A DNA stretch of 64,000 nucleotides from Deltaproteobacteria bacterium (GCA_020354645.1 CP070652.1:657786-721785), one strand, 5' to 3'. Positions 27,453-37,510 are shown, counted from the first letter of the stretch. Notes: generated by a model from the sequence alone, not told the origin. A program made the numbers and translations.

Positions 27453-27509
27453 ATGTTTGGCGGAAGTTCTCGGTAAAACCTTGCAAATAGACCAGGAAAG
27501 GGATTGAGC

Positions 27510-28340
27510 GTGAATATTATTACGATTTCTACGGATCGGTATTCCAAGGGCAAGGAAATCGCCGAGATGGTCGCGCAAAAGTTGGGATACGAGTGCGTCA
27601 GCAGAGAAGTAATCCTGTCGGCTGCCAATGAGTTCGGGGTTCCTGAGACTAAACTGTTGCAGACGATCATGGATACCCCGACGATACTTAACATGTTTTC
27701 CCGCGACCGTCAGCGCTACATGGCGTATATCAAGGCCGTGGTGGCCGATTATATGTTAAGGCACGAAATTGTCTATCACGGGCTTGTGGGTCATCCGATT
27801 GTTCGGGGGGTTTCGCATGTGCTGAAAACACGAATTATCGCAAACATGGAAGACAGGATACGACTCGAAATGGAGCGTGAGAACATCTCTGAGGAAAAAG
27901 CCGGAAAGATTATTACCGCCCTGGATGAACAACAGAAGAAATGGGGAAAGGCAGTTTACGGCATAGACGTCACCAACCCCATATATTATGATTTGATTAT
28001 CAATGTCGGTCACATTGGAGCCGATGACACTGAAGACGCCGTTGAGACAATTATCAGTACTGCGGGTCATAAAAAATTTCAACCGAATACCTATTCCATA
28101 AATTGTATGAAGAATATTGCGCTGTCCTGCCGGGTTAGAGCGGTCTTAATCGATAAAGATCCCCGAATCGAAGTGAAATCCGATAAAGGGAGTGTTTATA
28201 TCTATACAAAGACCCTGAAAAGAAAAAGCCAGAAACAGGGTTTGGCGTTCAAAGAAGAGATAATGAAAATTGACGGCGTTGAGCACGTGGAAGTATATAG
28301 TGACCGCGAGACCTTTTTGAACTTTGCCCAAGGGCAATAA
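27510..28340 (+). CDS. Cytidylate-kinase-like protein with BON-like C-terminus
   Basis: 276 aa from GTG 27510, chosen because AGGAAAGGG lies upstream and because the paralogue at 23574 begins at the same alignment position; a TTG two codons earlier is possible. The N-terminal part (NIITISTDRYSKGKEIAEMV) has a P-loop with R-Y-S-K-G-K in place of the canonical glycines. YHGLVGHPIVRG follows mid-domain. Residues 195-276 (NIALSCRVRAVLIDK, DGVEHVEVYSD) are BON-like. It lies between the SLC13/RCK carrier and a receiver gene. Confidence 0.8.
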   Translation: MNIITISTDRYSKGKEIAEMVAQKLGYECVSREVILSAANEFGVPETKLLQTIMDTPTILNMFSRDRQRYMAYIKAVVADYMLRHEIVYHGLVGHPIVRGVSHVLKTRIIANMEDRIRLEMERENISEEKAGKIITALDEQQKKWGKAVYGIDVTNPIYYDLIINVGHIGADDTEDAVETIISTAGHKKFQPNTYSINCMKNIALSCRVRAVLIDKDPRIEVKSDKGSVYIYTKTLKRKSQKQGLAFKEEIMKIDGVEHVEVYSDRETFLNFAQGQ

Positions 28341-28405
28341 AGATTTTCAATTCGCATTGAAGCATACGGCTTGGTATGCAAAAAATACATATATGGAGAG
28401 GAGCC

Positions 28406-28801
28406 ATGAAAGATAAAATAGAAGTCCTTCTGGTGGATGACGAAGCGATCGTAGGAAACAGGCTAAAACCTGCGCTCACGAAAATTGGATGCAATGTTGA
28501 GGTTTTTGAAGATCCCAAGGAAGCTTTGAAAAGGATTGATGAAAAAGAGTTTGACATCATCGTAACGGATATCATGATGGAAGATGTGAACGGTATCCAA
28601 CTTTTGGAGCATGTGCATAGAGAATCAGAGTGGACCAAAGTTATTATGATTACCGGCTTTGCGACAGAAGCGCTGGCACGAGAAGCAATGGCCAAGGGAG
28701 CATTTGACATCATTGCAAAGCCGTTCAGACCTAGCGACCTCCGAGAGGTGATCGCCAAAGCAGCAGAGGCTCTTGGTTTCGAAAAGAAAACTGTGGCTTA
28801 A
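28406..28801 (+). CDS. Single-domain response regulator
   Basis: 131 aa, receiver only, with LLVDDEAIV, phosphoacceptor in DIIVTDIMMEDV, Thr in IMITGFAT and Lys in IIAKPFRP. The ATG at 28406 is preceded by GAGAGGAG; another in-frame ATG 30 nt upstream has no such site. It follows the cytidylate-kinase-like gene by 65 nt and precedes the membrane histidine kinase by 98 nt, reading the same way, so that kinase is its likely partner. Confidence 0.93.
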   Translation: MKDKIEVLLVDDEAIVGNRLKPALTKIGCNVEVFEDPKEALKRIDEKEFDIIVTDIMMEDVNGIQLLEHVHRESEWTKVIMITGFATEALAREAMAKGAFDIIAKPFRPSDLREVIAKAAEALGFEKKTVA

Positions 28802-28899
28802 AAAACGATCGCTATTTATGAAGAAATGTGAAAAGACGGGCGTTTGTTTATCTTTCAAATTACTCAAACTTGATTTTATAATTAATCAAGGGACTTGTC

Positions 28900-30447
28900 A
28901 TGATTAATCCCTCTACACTTGAGCCGACCTATACCGAGGGCTTCAAAACAGATCTCCAGGATCGGAAGCCATTGTTGGATACCATCGACCGAAGGTTGAT
29001 CGAGCGCCCGAGTTTCAGTTTCCGATTGCAGCTGATTCTCGGGTTCCTCTTGCTTTTTTTCCTATCTGTGACCATTATTATTGGTTCCATGATCGCCATT
29101 AAACGTATCCAGAATAAGTTACACTTTGTTCAAGCCAGCGAAAGGTTTCTTTTTGAAGTCGAGCAGGCCAGGCGCTGGGAAAAAAACTACTTTCTTTACG
29201 GTACCAACCTCATCGATGCTGCTCAAAGTGCCAGTAACGCCAAAATTCTACTGTCTCAAAATCTGAAATCGTATCAAAAAATTTCGCCGGAACAGGCGGC
29301 ACAGATTGTTTACAATTTAGATAAGTACCGGGAGCTCTTGGGGGAACTTGTGGTATTGGAGAAAAGGAAAGGTGACGCCCCGGCCAGAAAACAACCGATT
29401 GAATCCGCCCTCAGAAAACATGGGGCCGAAATGGTGGAGGTTGCAGTTTCCCTGGAGCTGAAAGAGCAGGATTCAATCAATGCCCTGCTCAATTTGTTTC
29501 ATCAGATTCCGATTTATGCGCTGGTAGCTTACCTTTTGATAATTATATATGTCGCTTATTTCCTTGCGCACCGGTTTATGAAACGGCTTAACTTCCTCAT
29601 TGATTCAACGCGGCGAATTGCCAGTGGGGATTTTTCACCCATTGTCCCCATTCGAAAATACCGCGATGAATTCACAACCGTTTCCATGGCTTTCAACCGT
29701 ATGCTGGAAGAGATAGATGCCCGGCATACGGCCATGGTGGAATCGCACAAACTCAAAGCCATCGGAAATCTAACGGCCGGCGTTGCCCATGAGCTTAATA
29801 ATCCGATCAACAATATCATGCTCACCGCCCATTCTTTGCTCGAAGACTATAAGGAGCTTTCCGAAGAAGAGCTGCTTGAAATGATTAACGACCTTATCAA
29901 CGAGGCGGATCGTTCGTGCAGTATTGTGCGAAACTTGCTAGATTTTGCCAGGGAAAGCGAGTCGGTCTCCGAACCCCTTGACCTGGGCGTGCTGGTCCGT
30001 GAAACGATCAAACTGGCGGAGAACCAGATCAAGGTTTCCGGCGCAAAAATTGATATAGCGGTTCAACCGAATCTCCCTAACATTCGGGGCGATAAGCAAA
30101 AACTGAAGCAGGTGTTTCTCAATCTCATTCTCAATGCCGTAGATGCCATCTGTAAAGATGGAAAGATCAAAATCGATGTTGAAAATGCCACATCGCCCGG
30201 ATTTTTGGCTGTTCACGTTTTGGATAACGGATGCGGCATACCGTCTCATATCATGCCATATATTTTTGATCCGTTTTTCACAGGCAAAGAAGTGGGTAAG
30301 GGAACCGGACTGGGCCTTTCCGTTTCTCATGGAATCGTAAACATGCATGGGGGAAAAATCAATGTTACCAGTGAAGAGGGAAAGTATACCAGGTTTACCG
30401 TACTCCTTCCCTCAACGGATATTCCCGCTGATATTAAGCGGCATTGA
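28900..30447 (+). CDS. Membrane sensor histidine kinase
   Basis: 515 aa. TM1 is about 43-68 and TM2 about 206-227, around a mainly helical periplasmic sensor of some 135 residues. HAMP (228-280) is followed by the phosphoacceptor helix with H in AGVAHELNNPINN. The ATPase domain is complete: N box LNLILNAVDAI, G1 DNGCGI, F box FDPFFTG and G2 GTGLGLSVSHGI. The ligand is unknown. It stands between two receiver genes and may serve both. It would autophosphorylate at the inner membrane. Confidence 0.94.
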   Translation: MINPSTLEPTYTEGFKTDLQDRKPLLDTIDRRLIERPSFSFRLQLILGFLLLFFLSVTIIIGSMIAIKRIQNKLHFVQASERFLFEVEQARRWEKNYFLYGTNLIDAAQSASNAKILLSQNLKSYQKISPEQAAQIVYNLDKYRELLGELVVLEKRKGDAPARKQPIESALRKHGAEMVEVAVSLELKEQDSINALLNLFHQIPIYALVAYLLIIIYVAYFLAHRFMKRLNFLIDSTRRIASGDFSPIVPIRKYRDEFTTVSMAFNRMLEEIDARHTAMVESHKLKAIGNLTAGVAHELNNPINNIMLTAHSLLEDYKELSEEELLEMINDLINEADRSCSIVRNLLDFARESESVSEPLDLGVLVRETIKLAENQIKVSGAKIDIAVQPNLPNIRGDKQKLKQVFLNLILNAVDAICKDGKIKIDVENATSPGFLAVHVLDNGCGIPSHIMPYIFDPFFTGKEVGKGTGLGLSVSHGIVNMHGGKINVTSEEGKYTRFTVLLPSTDIPADIKRH

Positions 30448-30574
30448 ACAGCTGCAGTCAAGCAGAAGGGCATTTTCATGTGAGGATCATAACCGGTTGT
30501 TACCATGCATCTTCAGCAGCCAATGCATTTTGGATAGACAAACAATGGAACCCTTGTGAGGATCGGGGGATAAT

Positions 30575-30997
30575 GTGAAAGATTTGAAAGTTCTGCTGGT
30601 GGATGATGAAGTCGAATTTGTATCGACGCTGGCAGAAAGGCTAAAGTTGAGAGAAATTCAGGCACGTACCGCCCCTGACGGGAAAACAGCTTTACAAATG
30701 GTTCAGGAGGAGCAACCCCATGTGGTCGTTTTGGATGTCATGATGCCCGAAATGGACGGTATTGAGACACTCAAGGAGATTAAAAAAATAGCGCCCCTGG
30801 TTGAGGTGATTCTGCTGACGGGGTATGCGAGGCTGGAACTGGCCTTGAAAGGGATGGAGCTGGGTGCTTTTGATTATCTGATTAAATCCATCGGTATCGA
30901 TGAGCTGTTATACAAACTCGAGGATGCTTATAAAAAGATATCGATACAGGAGCAGAAAAGAAAACATATTCAGGAAATGATAAAATCGGAAAAATAG
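30575..30997 (+). CDS. Single-domain response regulator
   Basis: 140 aa, receiver with LLVDDEVEF, phosphoacceptor in VVVLDVMMPE, Thr in ILLTGYA and Lys in YLIKSIG, plus a short charged tail. The start is GTG with GGGGG upstream. It follows the histidine kinase by 127 nt, so it is probably in the same operon, and it precedes the PEP-synthase-like gene. Its C-terminal helix LLYKLEDAYKK resembles the relic sequence at 35983-36171. Confidence 0.92.
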   Translation: MKDLKVLLVDDEVEFVSTLAERLKLREIQARTAPDGKTALQMVQEEQPHVVVLDVMMPEMDGIETLKEIKKIAPLVEVILLTGYARLELALKGMELGAFDYLIKSIGIDELLYKLEDAYKKISIQEQKRKHIQEMIKSEK

Positions 30998-31139
30998 ACT
31001 AGCAGAAGTCAGTGCTGCTTGAAAATTCTTTTGATCACAGTACGACAAGCATAAAGGGGCGGACCGATATTCAATGATTCCAGTGTATTTTTAGTTCCCG
31101 CAGAGGGTCGCGCCTGCTCTTAGCATATGATGTTTTTCT

Positions 31140-33758
31140 ATGGGCCGAATTCATAATTTTTTAAATAAATTTGTTGCCGACAAACAGCAAAAAGCGGCGC
31201 CGAATGTCGAAGAGCTCCGAGCTGATTTCAGGGCCCGCTATCACAATTTCAAACTCCTCTTAAGCGCCAACAATAAAGCGCTTGAAATCATGTCTACCAT
31301 CGAGCAAGCCCTGCAGGGAAGGCGCTCTTTTGGCATGTCCTTTATCAGAACCAGCTGTACGGCCATATCCGTGAACGTTTTCCGGATGATCAGAAATTTA
31401 ACGGAACTCGCTCCCGGGAAGTACGAGAAACTGAATGAAAGATTCAATGAAATCCAGCTGCGGATCAATCGATTGCTTGCCGAAGCAAAACCGGTTCAGG
31501 ATGAGAGGCTGGTCATCCCTCTAAGGTCCATCAATAAAGATATGGCGGATATTGTTGGAAACAAGATGGCCAATCTCGGCGAAATCAAAAACAGAATAGG
31601 GTTGAAAGTTCCGAACGGATTTATCATTACTTCTTATGCCTACCAAAAATTCTTTGACGAAAATAACCTGTTGATGGAAATCAACAGACGCTTTCAGGCT
31701 ACCGATGTAGAAAGCATGGAAAAACTTTTCGAGCTGAGTGCGGATATTCACCGGATGATCGTCAAGGCCGAAATGCCTGAAAAACTGGAGACAGCGATCC
31801 TGGAAGCGTATGACCAACTGCAGCAGGAGGAAGGCAAGGGCATCAGGGTGGCGCTGAGGAGCAGCGCCATTGGGGAGGATTTGACCGGAATATCTTTTGC
31901 CGGCCAATATCGCTCAGAGTTGAATATCAGCCCGGAACACATCATACACGCTTACAAGGAAGTTGTGGCCAGCAAGTATAGCCTCCCTGCCATTACTTAC
32001 CGGTTGAGCCGGGGGTATAAGGGAGAAGAAATCGCCATGTGTGTCGGATGTCTGGCCATGATTGACGCGGATGCCGGTGGTGTGGCGTATTCACGGAATC
32101 CTATTGATCTAAGTGACAACTCAATTTTTATCAACTCCGTTTGGGGGTTGCCAAAGCCTGTGTGCGACGGCAGTGTTGACAGCGATTTGTTTGTGGTTTC
32201 CAGAGAAAAGCCCATGAGGGTTGTTCATGAAGATCTCAGGATGAAAAAACAAAAGTTTGTCTGTTTTCCCCAGGAGGGGATCTGCCGGATGAATCTGACC
32301 GGAGATGCGGGAATACTGCCGTCCCTGAATGCTGAACAGGCATGCGCCTTAGCAGAAATAGCTGTGAAGCTGGAAGCGTATTATCTCTCTCCCCAGGATA
32401 TTGAGTGGGCCATCGCCAAGGATGGGTCTTCTTATGTGCTTCAGAGCCGGACGCTTCAGCAGACGGAGAAGGTTCAACGAGATTATTCAAAAGAATTCGC
32501 GAAGAGCGCTAGTGAAACGATTATTGCCAAAGGGGGGATCACCGCCAGCCCGGGCGCAGCCTCTGGATCTGTTTTTCTGGTGGAAAGAGGGGTCGATTTT
32601 TTACAGTTTCCGGAAGGTGCGATTCTGGTTACTCGGCAGGCACTCCCCCGTTGGGCGTCCCTCTTAAATCGGGCAGTGGCCGTGGTCACGGAACAGGGAG
32701 GATTTGCAGGGCACCTTGCCAATGTGGCGAGGGAATTCGGCGTACCGGCATTATTTGGTGTGTATGGAATCATGGACAAATTGAAAAACGGCGATGCTAT
32801 TACAGTAGACGCAGTTGGTCTGGCCATATACAAAGGCCGGATCGATTCTTTAGTGTTGGATTCAAAGGTATCGCAGAAAAAAAGGCTTAAGGAGGGAAGT
32901 CCTCTGTATGATACTCTTCAAGAAATAAGCCGGTATGTTGTTCCACTGAACCTGCTTGATCCGGACGCACCCGATTTTAATCCCGGAAGATGCCAAACAT
33001 TTCATGATATCACCCGGTTTGTTCATGAAAAATCAGTTCAGGAGATGTTTAACTTCGGAAGGGACCACAATTTTTCAGAAAGATCCAGCAAACAGCTTTT
33101 TTACGATGTACCCATGAACTGGTGGATCCTGAACCTCGACGACGGGTTTAAACAAGAAGTGGATGGAAAGTACGTCCGCTTAGAGAATATCGACTCTATC
33201 CCCATGCTGGCCCTGTGGGAAGGGATCACCGCTGTTCCATGGGAAGGTCCGCCGCCCATAGATGGAAAAGGGTTGATGTCGGTTATGTTCCGGGCGACGA
33301 CCAATAAAGCGCTGACTCCCGGAGTGCGGTCGCAATATGCCGAAAGAAATTATTTTATGATTTCAAAAAATTTTTGCAGCCTTACTTCCCGGCTTGGATT
33401 TCATTTTTCCATGATCGAAACTCTGGTCGGCGACCGGCCAAGGGAAAATTACATTAGCTTTCACTTCAAAGGAGGGGCCGCCGACTATGAAAGGCGCTTG
33501 AAGCGGGTCCTTTTTGTGGGGGACATACTGGAGGAAAACGGTTTCAAAATAGACATCAAAGAAGACAACCTGATTGCTCGCCTGGAGAATCTGGAAAAGA
33601 GCTTGATGGTGAAACAGCTTAAAATGCTCGGCTATTTGACTATTCATACACGGCAGCTGGATATGATTATGGCCAAAGATGAGTCGGTAAACTATTACCG
33701 TTCTAAATTGAAAGAGGACATTCAGAATATCATTAAGTCCGTCGAAGCGATCGATTAG
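31140..33758 (+). CDS. PEP synthase/PPDK-like protein, atypical C-terminus
   Basis: 872 aa. Residues 1-130 are helical and unfamiliar. The PPDK_N ATP-grasp part spans about 135-440 ([35 protein letters not shown]). The swivelling phosphohistidine domain lies at about 460-560, with [20 protein letters not shown] keeping the His. The PEP/pyruvate-binding TIM barrel of true PEP synthase is absent; a different domain of about 230 residues takes its place. It probably phosphorylates an acceptor other than pyruvate. It closes the signalling run from 23.5 kb. A relic of its C-terminal end lies at 24.5 kb. Confidence 0.85.
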   Translation: MGRIHNFLNKFVADKQQKAAPNVEELRADFRARYHNFKLLLSANNKALEIMSTIEQALQGRRSFGMSFIRTSCTAISVNVFRMIRNLTELAPGKYEKLNERFNEIQLRINRLLAEAKPVQDERLVIPLRSINKDMADIVGNKMANLGEIKNRIGLKVPNGFIITSYAYQKFFDENNLLMEINRRFQATDVESMEKLFELSADIHRMIVKAEMPEKLETAILEAYDQLQQEEGKGIRVALRSSAIGEDLTGISFAGQYRSELNISPEHIIHAYKEVVASKYSLPAITYRLSRGYKGEEIAMCVGCLAMIDADAGGVAYSRNPIDLSDNSIFINSVWGLPKPVCDGSVDSDLFVVSREKPMRVVHEDLRMKKQKFVCFPQEGICRMNLTGDAGILPSLNAEQACALAEIAVKLEAYYLSPQDIEWAIAKDGSSYVLQSRTLQQTEKVQRDYSKEFAKSASETIIAKGGITASPGAASGSVFLVERGVDFLQFPEGAILVTRQALPRWASLLNRAVAVVTEQGGFAGHLANVAREFGVPALFGVYGIMDKLKNGDAITVDAVGLAIYKGRIDSLVLDSKVSQKKRLKEGSPLYDTLQEISRYVVPLNLLDPDAPDFNPGRCQTFHDITRFVHEKSVQEMFNFGRDHNFSERSSKQLFYDVPMNWWILNLDDGFKQEVDGKYVRLENIDSIPMLALWEGITAVPWEGPPPIDGKGLMSVMFRATTNKALTPGVRSQYAERNYFMISKNFCSLTSRLGFHFSMIETLVGDRPRENYISFHFKGGAADYERRLKRVLFVGDILEENGFKIDIKEDNLIARLENLEKSLMVKQLKMLGYLTIHTRQLDMIMAKDESVNYYRSKLKEDIQNIIKSVEAID

Positions 33759-33944
33759 AACCTGTCCCCAAAATCCGCATTTTCGAAAAGGTTTCTGCCC
33801 GTTATATTATGCCGTCGTATGTAGCCATCACAGTAAGTTTGTATCGTTAAACCTGTCTCTCTTTAACAAAAAAGGCGAAAGGCAAGTGAAGATTCTGTTT
33901 ACCCATAGCCTTTTTAAAATAGCTTAAAGCTATACCATATTAGA

Positions 33945-34631
33945 TTAGTGCTCAAGCTTCATCCCCCAACCTTCAAACATGAACATGATGGCAAAACCAT
34001 ACCACACCGTGTAAACGACATAAAAGATTAAAGAAAAAATCACGGTGCCGTACTTATCCGATATCTTCTGTGGCACGATTTTGTAGTAATTGTAAGAAGA
34101 CTCAACGGCCTTCTTTTTAACGGTGGTCACAATTTTGGCTTCTTTAAACATTTTTTGTTTTTTCAGGTTTTTATCCATTTCTTTCATAGCGGTCCACCAG
34201 TTATAAAGAACCCGTTTTTCTTCGTACCCGTATTTGTCGGCCACCTTTCGTCCCTCGTTGCCGTACATGTGGTCGGCATCGGTGAGGCAATTACCGAGGA
34301 TTTTGGCCAAATCTCCTGCAACTTTTAAAGCCGAACCACTAACGTTTGCCGATGCACCGCTTTTTGTAAAAAGGGTAACCGCAAGTTGCGCCTGTTTGCT
34401 GTCTTTCATTGCCAGGTCTAAATTAACCGAAGTGCCGGAAAAAGTAAGGGCTTCTTTTTTGAGATCAGCAATGTAATGGGCTGAACCTTTGGATATGGAA
34501 TTGTAGAGATCATCCAAGTACTCCAGGCCATTTTGACCGTTGAAGACGGGCGAAAAAAAGATAATCAGCACAATGATGAACATCGCCATTAACCCTGCGC
34601 CGCCGTAAAACTTTTTCTTGTGTGCAATCAT
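33945..34631 (-). CDS. Two-TM envelope protein coupled to TSUP exporter
   Basis: 228 aa; I do not recognise the family. A signal-anchor helix (about 8-28, MAMFIIVLIIFFSP) is followed by a soluble helical, Lys-rich region (30-195) and a second helix near the end (VIFSLIFYVVYTVWYGFAIM). The middle therefore faces the periplasm or outside. The ATG at 34631 overlaps the TSUP gene stop as ATGA, with GGAGG upstream, showing translational coupling. It is probably a subunit or accessory of that exporter. It could be a sensor. Confidence 0.75.
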   Translation of the reverse strand: MIAHKKKFYGGAGLMAMFIIVLIIFFSPVFNGQNGLEYLDDLYNSISKGSAHYIADLKKEALTFSGTSVNLDLAMKDSKQAQLAVTLFTKSGASANVSGSALKVAGDLAKILGNCLTDADHMYGNEGRKVADKYGYEEKRVLYNWWTAMKEMDKNLKKQKMFKEAKIVTTVKKKAVESSYNYYKIVPQKISDKYGTVIFSLIFYVVYTVWYGFAIMFMFEGWGMKLEH

Positions 34632-35935
34632 GAGCTCGCCTCCTCTCCTTTCAGGACCCGGATATTTTTCAGAAATGTACCGACCACCCAAACGCCAAAT
34701 CCGCCGATGGCGATGAAAAAAGCCCAGACACCGATGGTTTCCAGTATGGCCCCGGTTTGTTTGGAGATCGGGATCAGTTCCATTTCTCCCAGCTTGGCAG
34801 GTAAAGCAAAAATACGGTTCATAAAGCCCGCCAGCACGGCCATGGCGTAAAAACCCCGTATGGTAATCCCTTTAACCACCTTGGTAACCATAGCACCGAT
34901 CTGGATCCCCAGCAAAGAGCCCAGCAGCATTCCCATGGCCAGTGTATAAAAAATAAAACCATAGATGGCGTACTGGCTGATGGCAGCGTAGCCGGCAGTA
35001 AAAACAATCTGAAAAATATCAGTTCCTACGGTGGTCATTGACGAAACGCCCAATACATATACGAAAATGGGGAAGGTTAAAAAGCCGCCACCGACACCCA
35101 TAATACCGGCGGCAAGGCCCACCAGCGCACCGCTCAGCACCAAAAACAGCCAAGAAATACTCCGACCGCCAGGTACAAGTTCGTTATCGAATTTAACCAT
35201 TGGGGGCAACTTAAAGGCCTGAAGCTTTTTAGGCAAATTCCCCATTTCCGCACCTTCATCCTTCTTGGGCGCATGTGCATCAGCGCCTTGAGAAGCGCTG
35301 CCCCCGGCAAGCGCCTTGCGGGCCTTGAGAAAATCGGTCATGGCGTATGCGCCGAGAAAGCCGAGCATAAGGGAATAGACGGTTGTAATAAACGCGTCGC
35401 TGAGTACCGGGTTAATTTCATAGAGAACACGGTTGATTAATCCCCCCAGGGTTGCGCCGATAATAGCCCCCAATAAGAAAACCGCTGCCAAGTGTACTGA
35501 CACATTTCCCAGCTTGCGATGGATAACACTGCCCATGATGGCTTTGGCAAAAATGTGAAAAAGATCGGTTCCCACCGCCAAAATACCTTTGATACCGGCA
35601 CTCATCAGCGCCGGCGCGATGATAAATCCCCCGCCGGCTCCAATGCAGCCGGTAATCAGTCCGGCCATCATACCGATAAGAATCGAAACAATGAAAATGC
35701 CTGTACTATAAAATGCCGGACTATATGCTTTTTTTCCCCCCAAAAACTGCGGCATGGTATCGCTGATCTGGTCTGCAAAGGCTATACCACCTAAAATAAT
35801 GGGAAGGAGTAACAAAAAGAGCAAAATAAGCCGTTTGCGGTCTCGCAGTATGGTGTATGAATTTTGGATTTCCCACTGGGCAAAAGCTCTGGCCCCCATC
35901 ATCATAAATCGGCCCCACTGTCTGTATAGGCTCAT
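34628..35935 (-). CDS. TSUP family (TauE/SafE-like) anion exporter
   Basis: 435 aa, longer than the usual 250-300, with an N-terminal helix and a hydrophilic loop near 215-250. Two TSUP repeats are visible: GLITGCIGAGGGFIIAPALM in the first and GLAAGIMGVGGGFLTFPIFV in the second, each followed by VGTD(L/I)F. Members export or import sulfite, sulfoacetate, sulfate or other organosulfur anions. Direction and substrate cannot be told here. AAAGGAG precedes the ATG. The stop overlaps the following 2-TM gene by four bases. Confidence 0.92.
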   Translation of the reverse strand: MSLYRQWGRFMMMGARAFAQWEIQNSYTILRDRKRLILLFLLLLPIILGGIAFADQISDTMPQFLGGKKAYSPAFYSTGIFIVSILIGMMAGLITGCIGAGGGFIIAPALMSAGIKGILAVGTDLFHIFAKAIMGSVIHRKLGNVSVHLAAVFLLGAIIGATLGGLINRVLYEINPVLSDAFITTVYSLMLGFLGAYAMTDFLKARKALAGGSASQGADAHAPKKDEGAEMGNLPKKLQAFKLPPMVKFDNELVPGGRSISWLFLVLSGALVGLAAGIMGVGGGFLTFPIFVYVLGVSSMTTVGTDIFQIVFTAGYAAISQYAIYGFIFYTLAMGMLLGSLLGIQIGAMVTKVVKGITIRGFYAMAVLAGFMNRIFALPAKLGEMELIPISKQTGAILETIGVWAFFIAIGGFGVWVVGTFLKNIRVLKGEEASS

Positions 35936-35982
35936 CTCATCAATCTCCTTTGCGTTTAACCGGTGAACAAAAGCATGAAATG

Positions 35983-36171
35983 TCAGTCAGGGTCAATTCC
36001 TACCTCAGCCTTCCCTATAGATTCGGCTATTTGTATTGTCTTTGAGTCATGGAGGTATTTCTTTTGATATGCATCTTGAATCTTGTAGAGGAGTTGAAGA
36101 TATCCCTCTTTCTGGTGCAGTCTCCTGATCTGCTCGACGGCGGTTCCTTTTGCCAAAAAAACTAGCGATAA
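35983..36171 (-). pseudogene. Receiver C-terminal remnant in frame after a TAG
   Basis: Directly after the amber stop of the receiver gene (36172-36174) the same minus frame stays open for 62 codons. It encodes QLLYKIQDAYQKKYLHDS-like sequence that resembles the last helix and tail of receivers such as the one at 30575 (DELLYKLEDAYKK). The upstream receiver already has its own last helix and tail, so this reads as a relic of a second, deleted receiver. Readthrough of TAG is an alternative with little support. Confidence 0.6.
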
Positions 36172-36603
36172 CTAAGGTCGTCGGGAAGTAATCTCCTTGA
36201 CACGAGCTTCGATAATCTTTTCCTCATGTTTTCGCTTTTTGGCCGCTGCTTCCTTCACCTTTGAAATCAGTTGATCCATTTCACAAGGCTTCAACAGGTA
36301 ATCGAATGCACCCAATTTCATACCCTCAATGGCTGACTCAACGGTGGCTTGTCCGGAGAGCATAATAACTTCGACCAGGGGATGTTTCTTTTTAATTTGC
36401 CTTAAGACTTCAATACCATCCATGCCAGGCATCTTGACATCCAGCAGAACAACTTCGATATCCGGTTTTATTTCAAGCTGCGCGAGTGCCTCCTCTCCGT
36501 TAAGGGCGGATACGGTTTCGAGATTTCTTATGGTTAAACGTTCGGCCATACTTTCAACAAAGCTAACTTCATCGTCAACCAAAAGAACATTTGCGATCGC
36601 CAT
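36172..36603 (-). CDS. Single-domain response regulator
   Basis: 143 aa, receiver with LLVDDEVSF, phosphoacceptor in VVLLDVKMPG, Ser in IMLSGQAT and Lys in YLLKPCEM, then a charged helical tail. AGGAGA precedes the ATG. It is last in a minus-strand series with a histidine kinase, receiver and DHp-only protein, separated from the last of these by about 200 nt. It ends in TAG followed by an in-frame relic. Confidence 0.92.
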   Translation of the reverse strand: MAIANVLLVDDEVSFVESMAERLTIRNLETVSALNGEEALAQLEIKPDIEVVLLDVKMPGMDGIEVLRQIKKKHPLVEVIMLSGQATVESAIEGMKLGAFDYLLKPCEMDQLISKVKEAAAKKRKHEEKIIEARVKEITSRRP

Positions 36604-36804
36604 TGGAAATTCTCCTGCATTTATATATTTTTAAATCCGGTAGACAATACATTACTCACTGCAAAGGGTCAACAGGAAAACAAACACATTATATGGTACT
36701 CATAAAAGCTTAAGCACCATGTATGTGATATACGCCTGGACTCAGATTTTTGAAATTGGGTAAATTCAGAGGGCTGGCAAATTTATTCGCCCCTTAGAGG
36801 TAAG

Positions 36805-37479
36805 CTAGAGAAGAGCAATATCATACGGAAGGTAAATATTAATGCCGCAGTTTAATTCATCAAGTTTTGCTAATCCTCGCAATGCCAAAGTGATCTTTTG
36901 GAGCTCGGTCCATTTCTCAGACGAATAAATATGATCATTGAACACTTTTTGAGAGGGTAAGTGCCCTTGGCAGACCATATGAATGCCATATTCGACACCG
37001 ATTTTTTGAGGGCATAGTTCTATTGTCCCCCCACTTTCAATCACATCCAAACAGCATTGAATGGCGGTGAAGATGGCCATTTGGAGTTGAACCGGCTGGG
37101 TTACGACCATTAGGGGCTGGTCAGACGAGTTGTGCACAAGTGTTACGCATTGAAGTCTGGCAAAGCGCTGGGAAAGCGCGACCACTTGTTCGGTTAATTC
37201 ATGAAGGTCGACCTCTGAGATGGTTTTATCCGGACTGTGGGCGAATTTATTAAGGATGCCGGTTAAATTCGTCCCGCGACTCACCTGATCGTTTATTCGG
37301 GACAGAGATTTTTGGAATTTCTCTCGATAGGGAAAATGCGCCTCTTTAGATAATAACATCAAGTCTTCCATCAGGCCGGTCGATTCTTTGATGATCGCCA
37401 GAACATTATTTATTTCATGGGTAATTCCGGCCGTGATTTTCCCAAAAAATGCGACTTCGTTATTTTCCTTTTTATTCAT
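36805..37479 (-). CDS. Degenerate histidine kinase-like protein (DHp only)
   Basis: 224 aa. The H-box FFGKITAGITHEINNVLAII lies near the start, followed by the helical hairpin with VSRGTNLTGILNKFAHSPDK, which aligns with the equivalent part of 18084-18809 (ILKNMNKFTHSAD). The normal N, G1 and G2 ATP-binding boxes cannot be found. No sensor or membrane helix is present. It sits 31 nt after a receiver, itself 2 nt after a full histidine kinase. It may transfer, remove or buffer phosphoryl groups between that kinase and receivers. Confidence 0.78.
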   Translation of the reverse strand: MNKKENNEVAFFGKITAGITHEINNVLAIIKESTGLMEDLMLLSKEAHFPYREKFQKSLSRINDQVSRGTNLTGILNKFAHSPDKTISEVDLHELTEQVVALSQRFARLQCVTLVHNSSDQPLMVVTQPVQLQMAIFTAIQCCLDVIESGGTIELCPQKIGVEYGIHMVCQGHLPSQKVFNDHIYSSEKWTELQKITLALRGLAKLDELNCGINIYLPYDIALL

Positions 37480-37510
37480 ATGCCTTTAAGCAGTAAACGT
37501 AGCGTGGAAG

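Noticed and set aside
34819-35007. Open frames inside carrier and hydrogenase genes on either strand
   Set aside because: They are shadows of the long, family-matching genes in other frames and lack their own ribosome sites.
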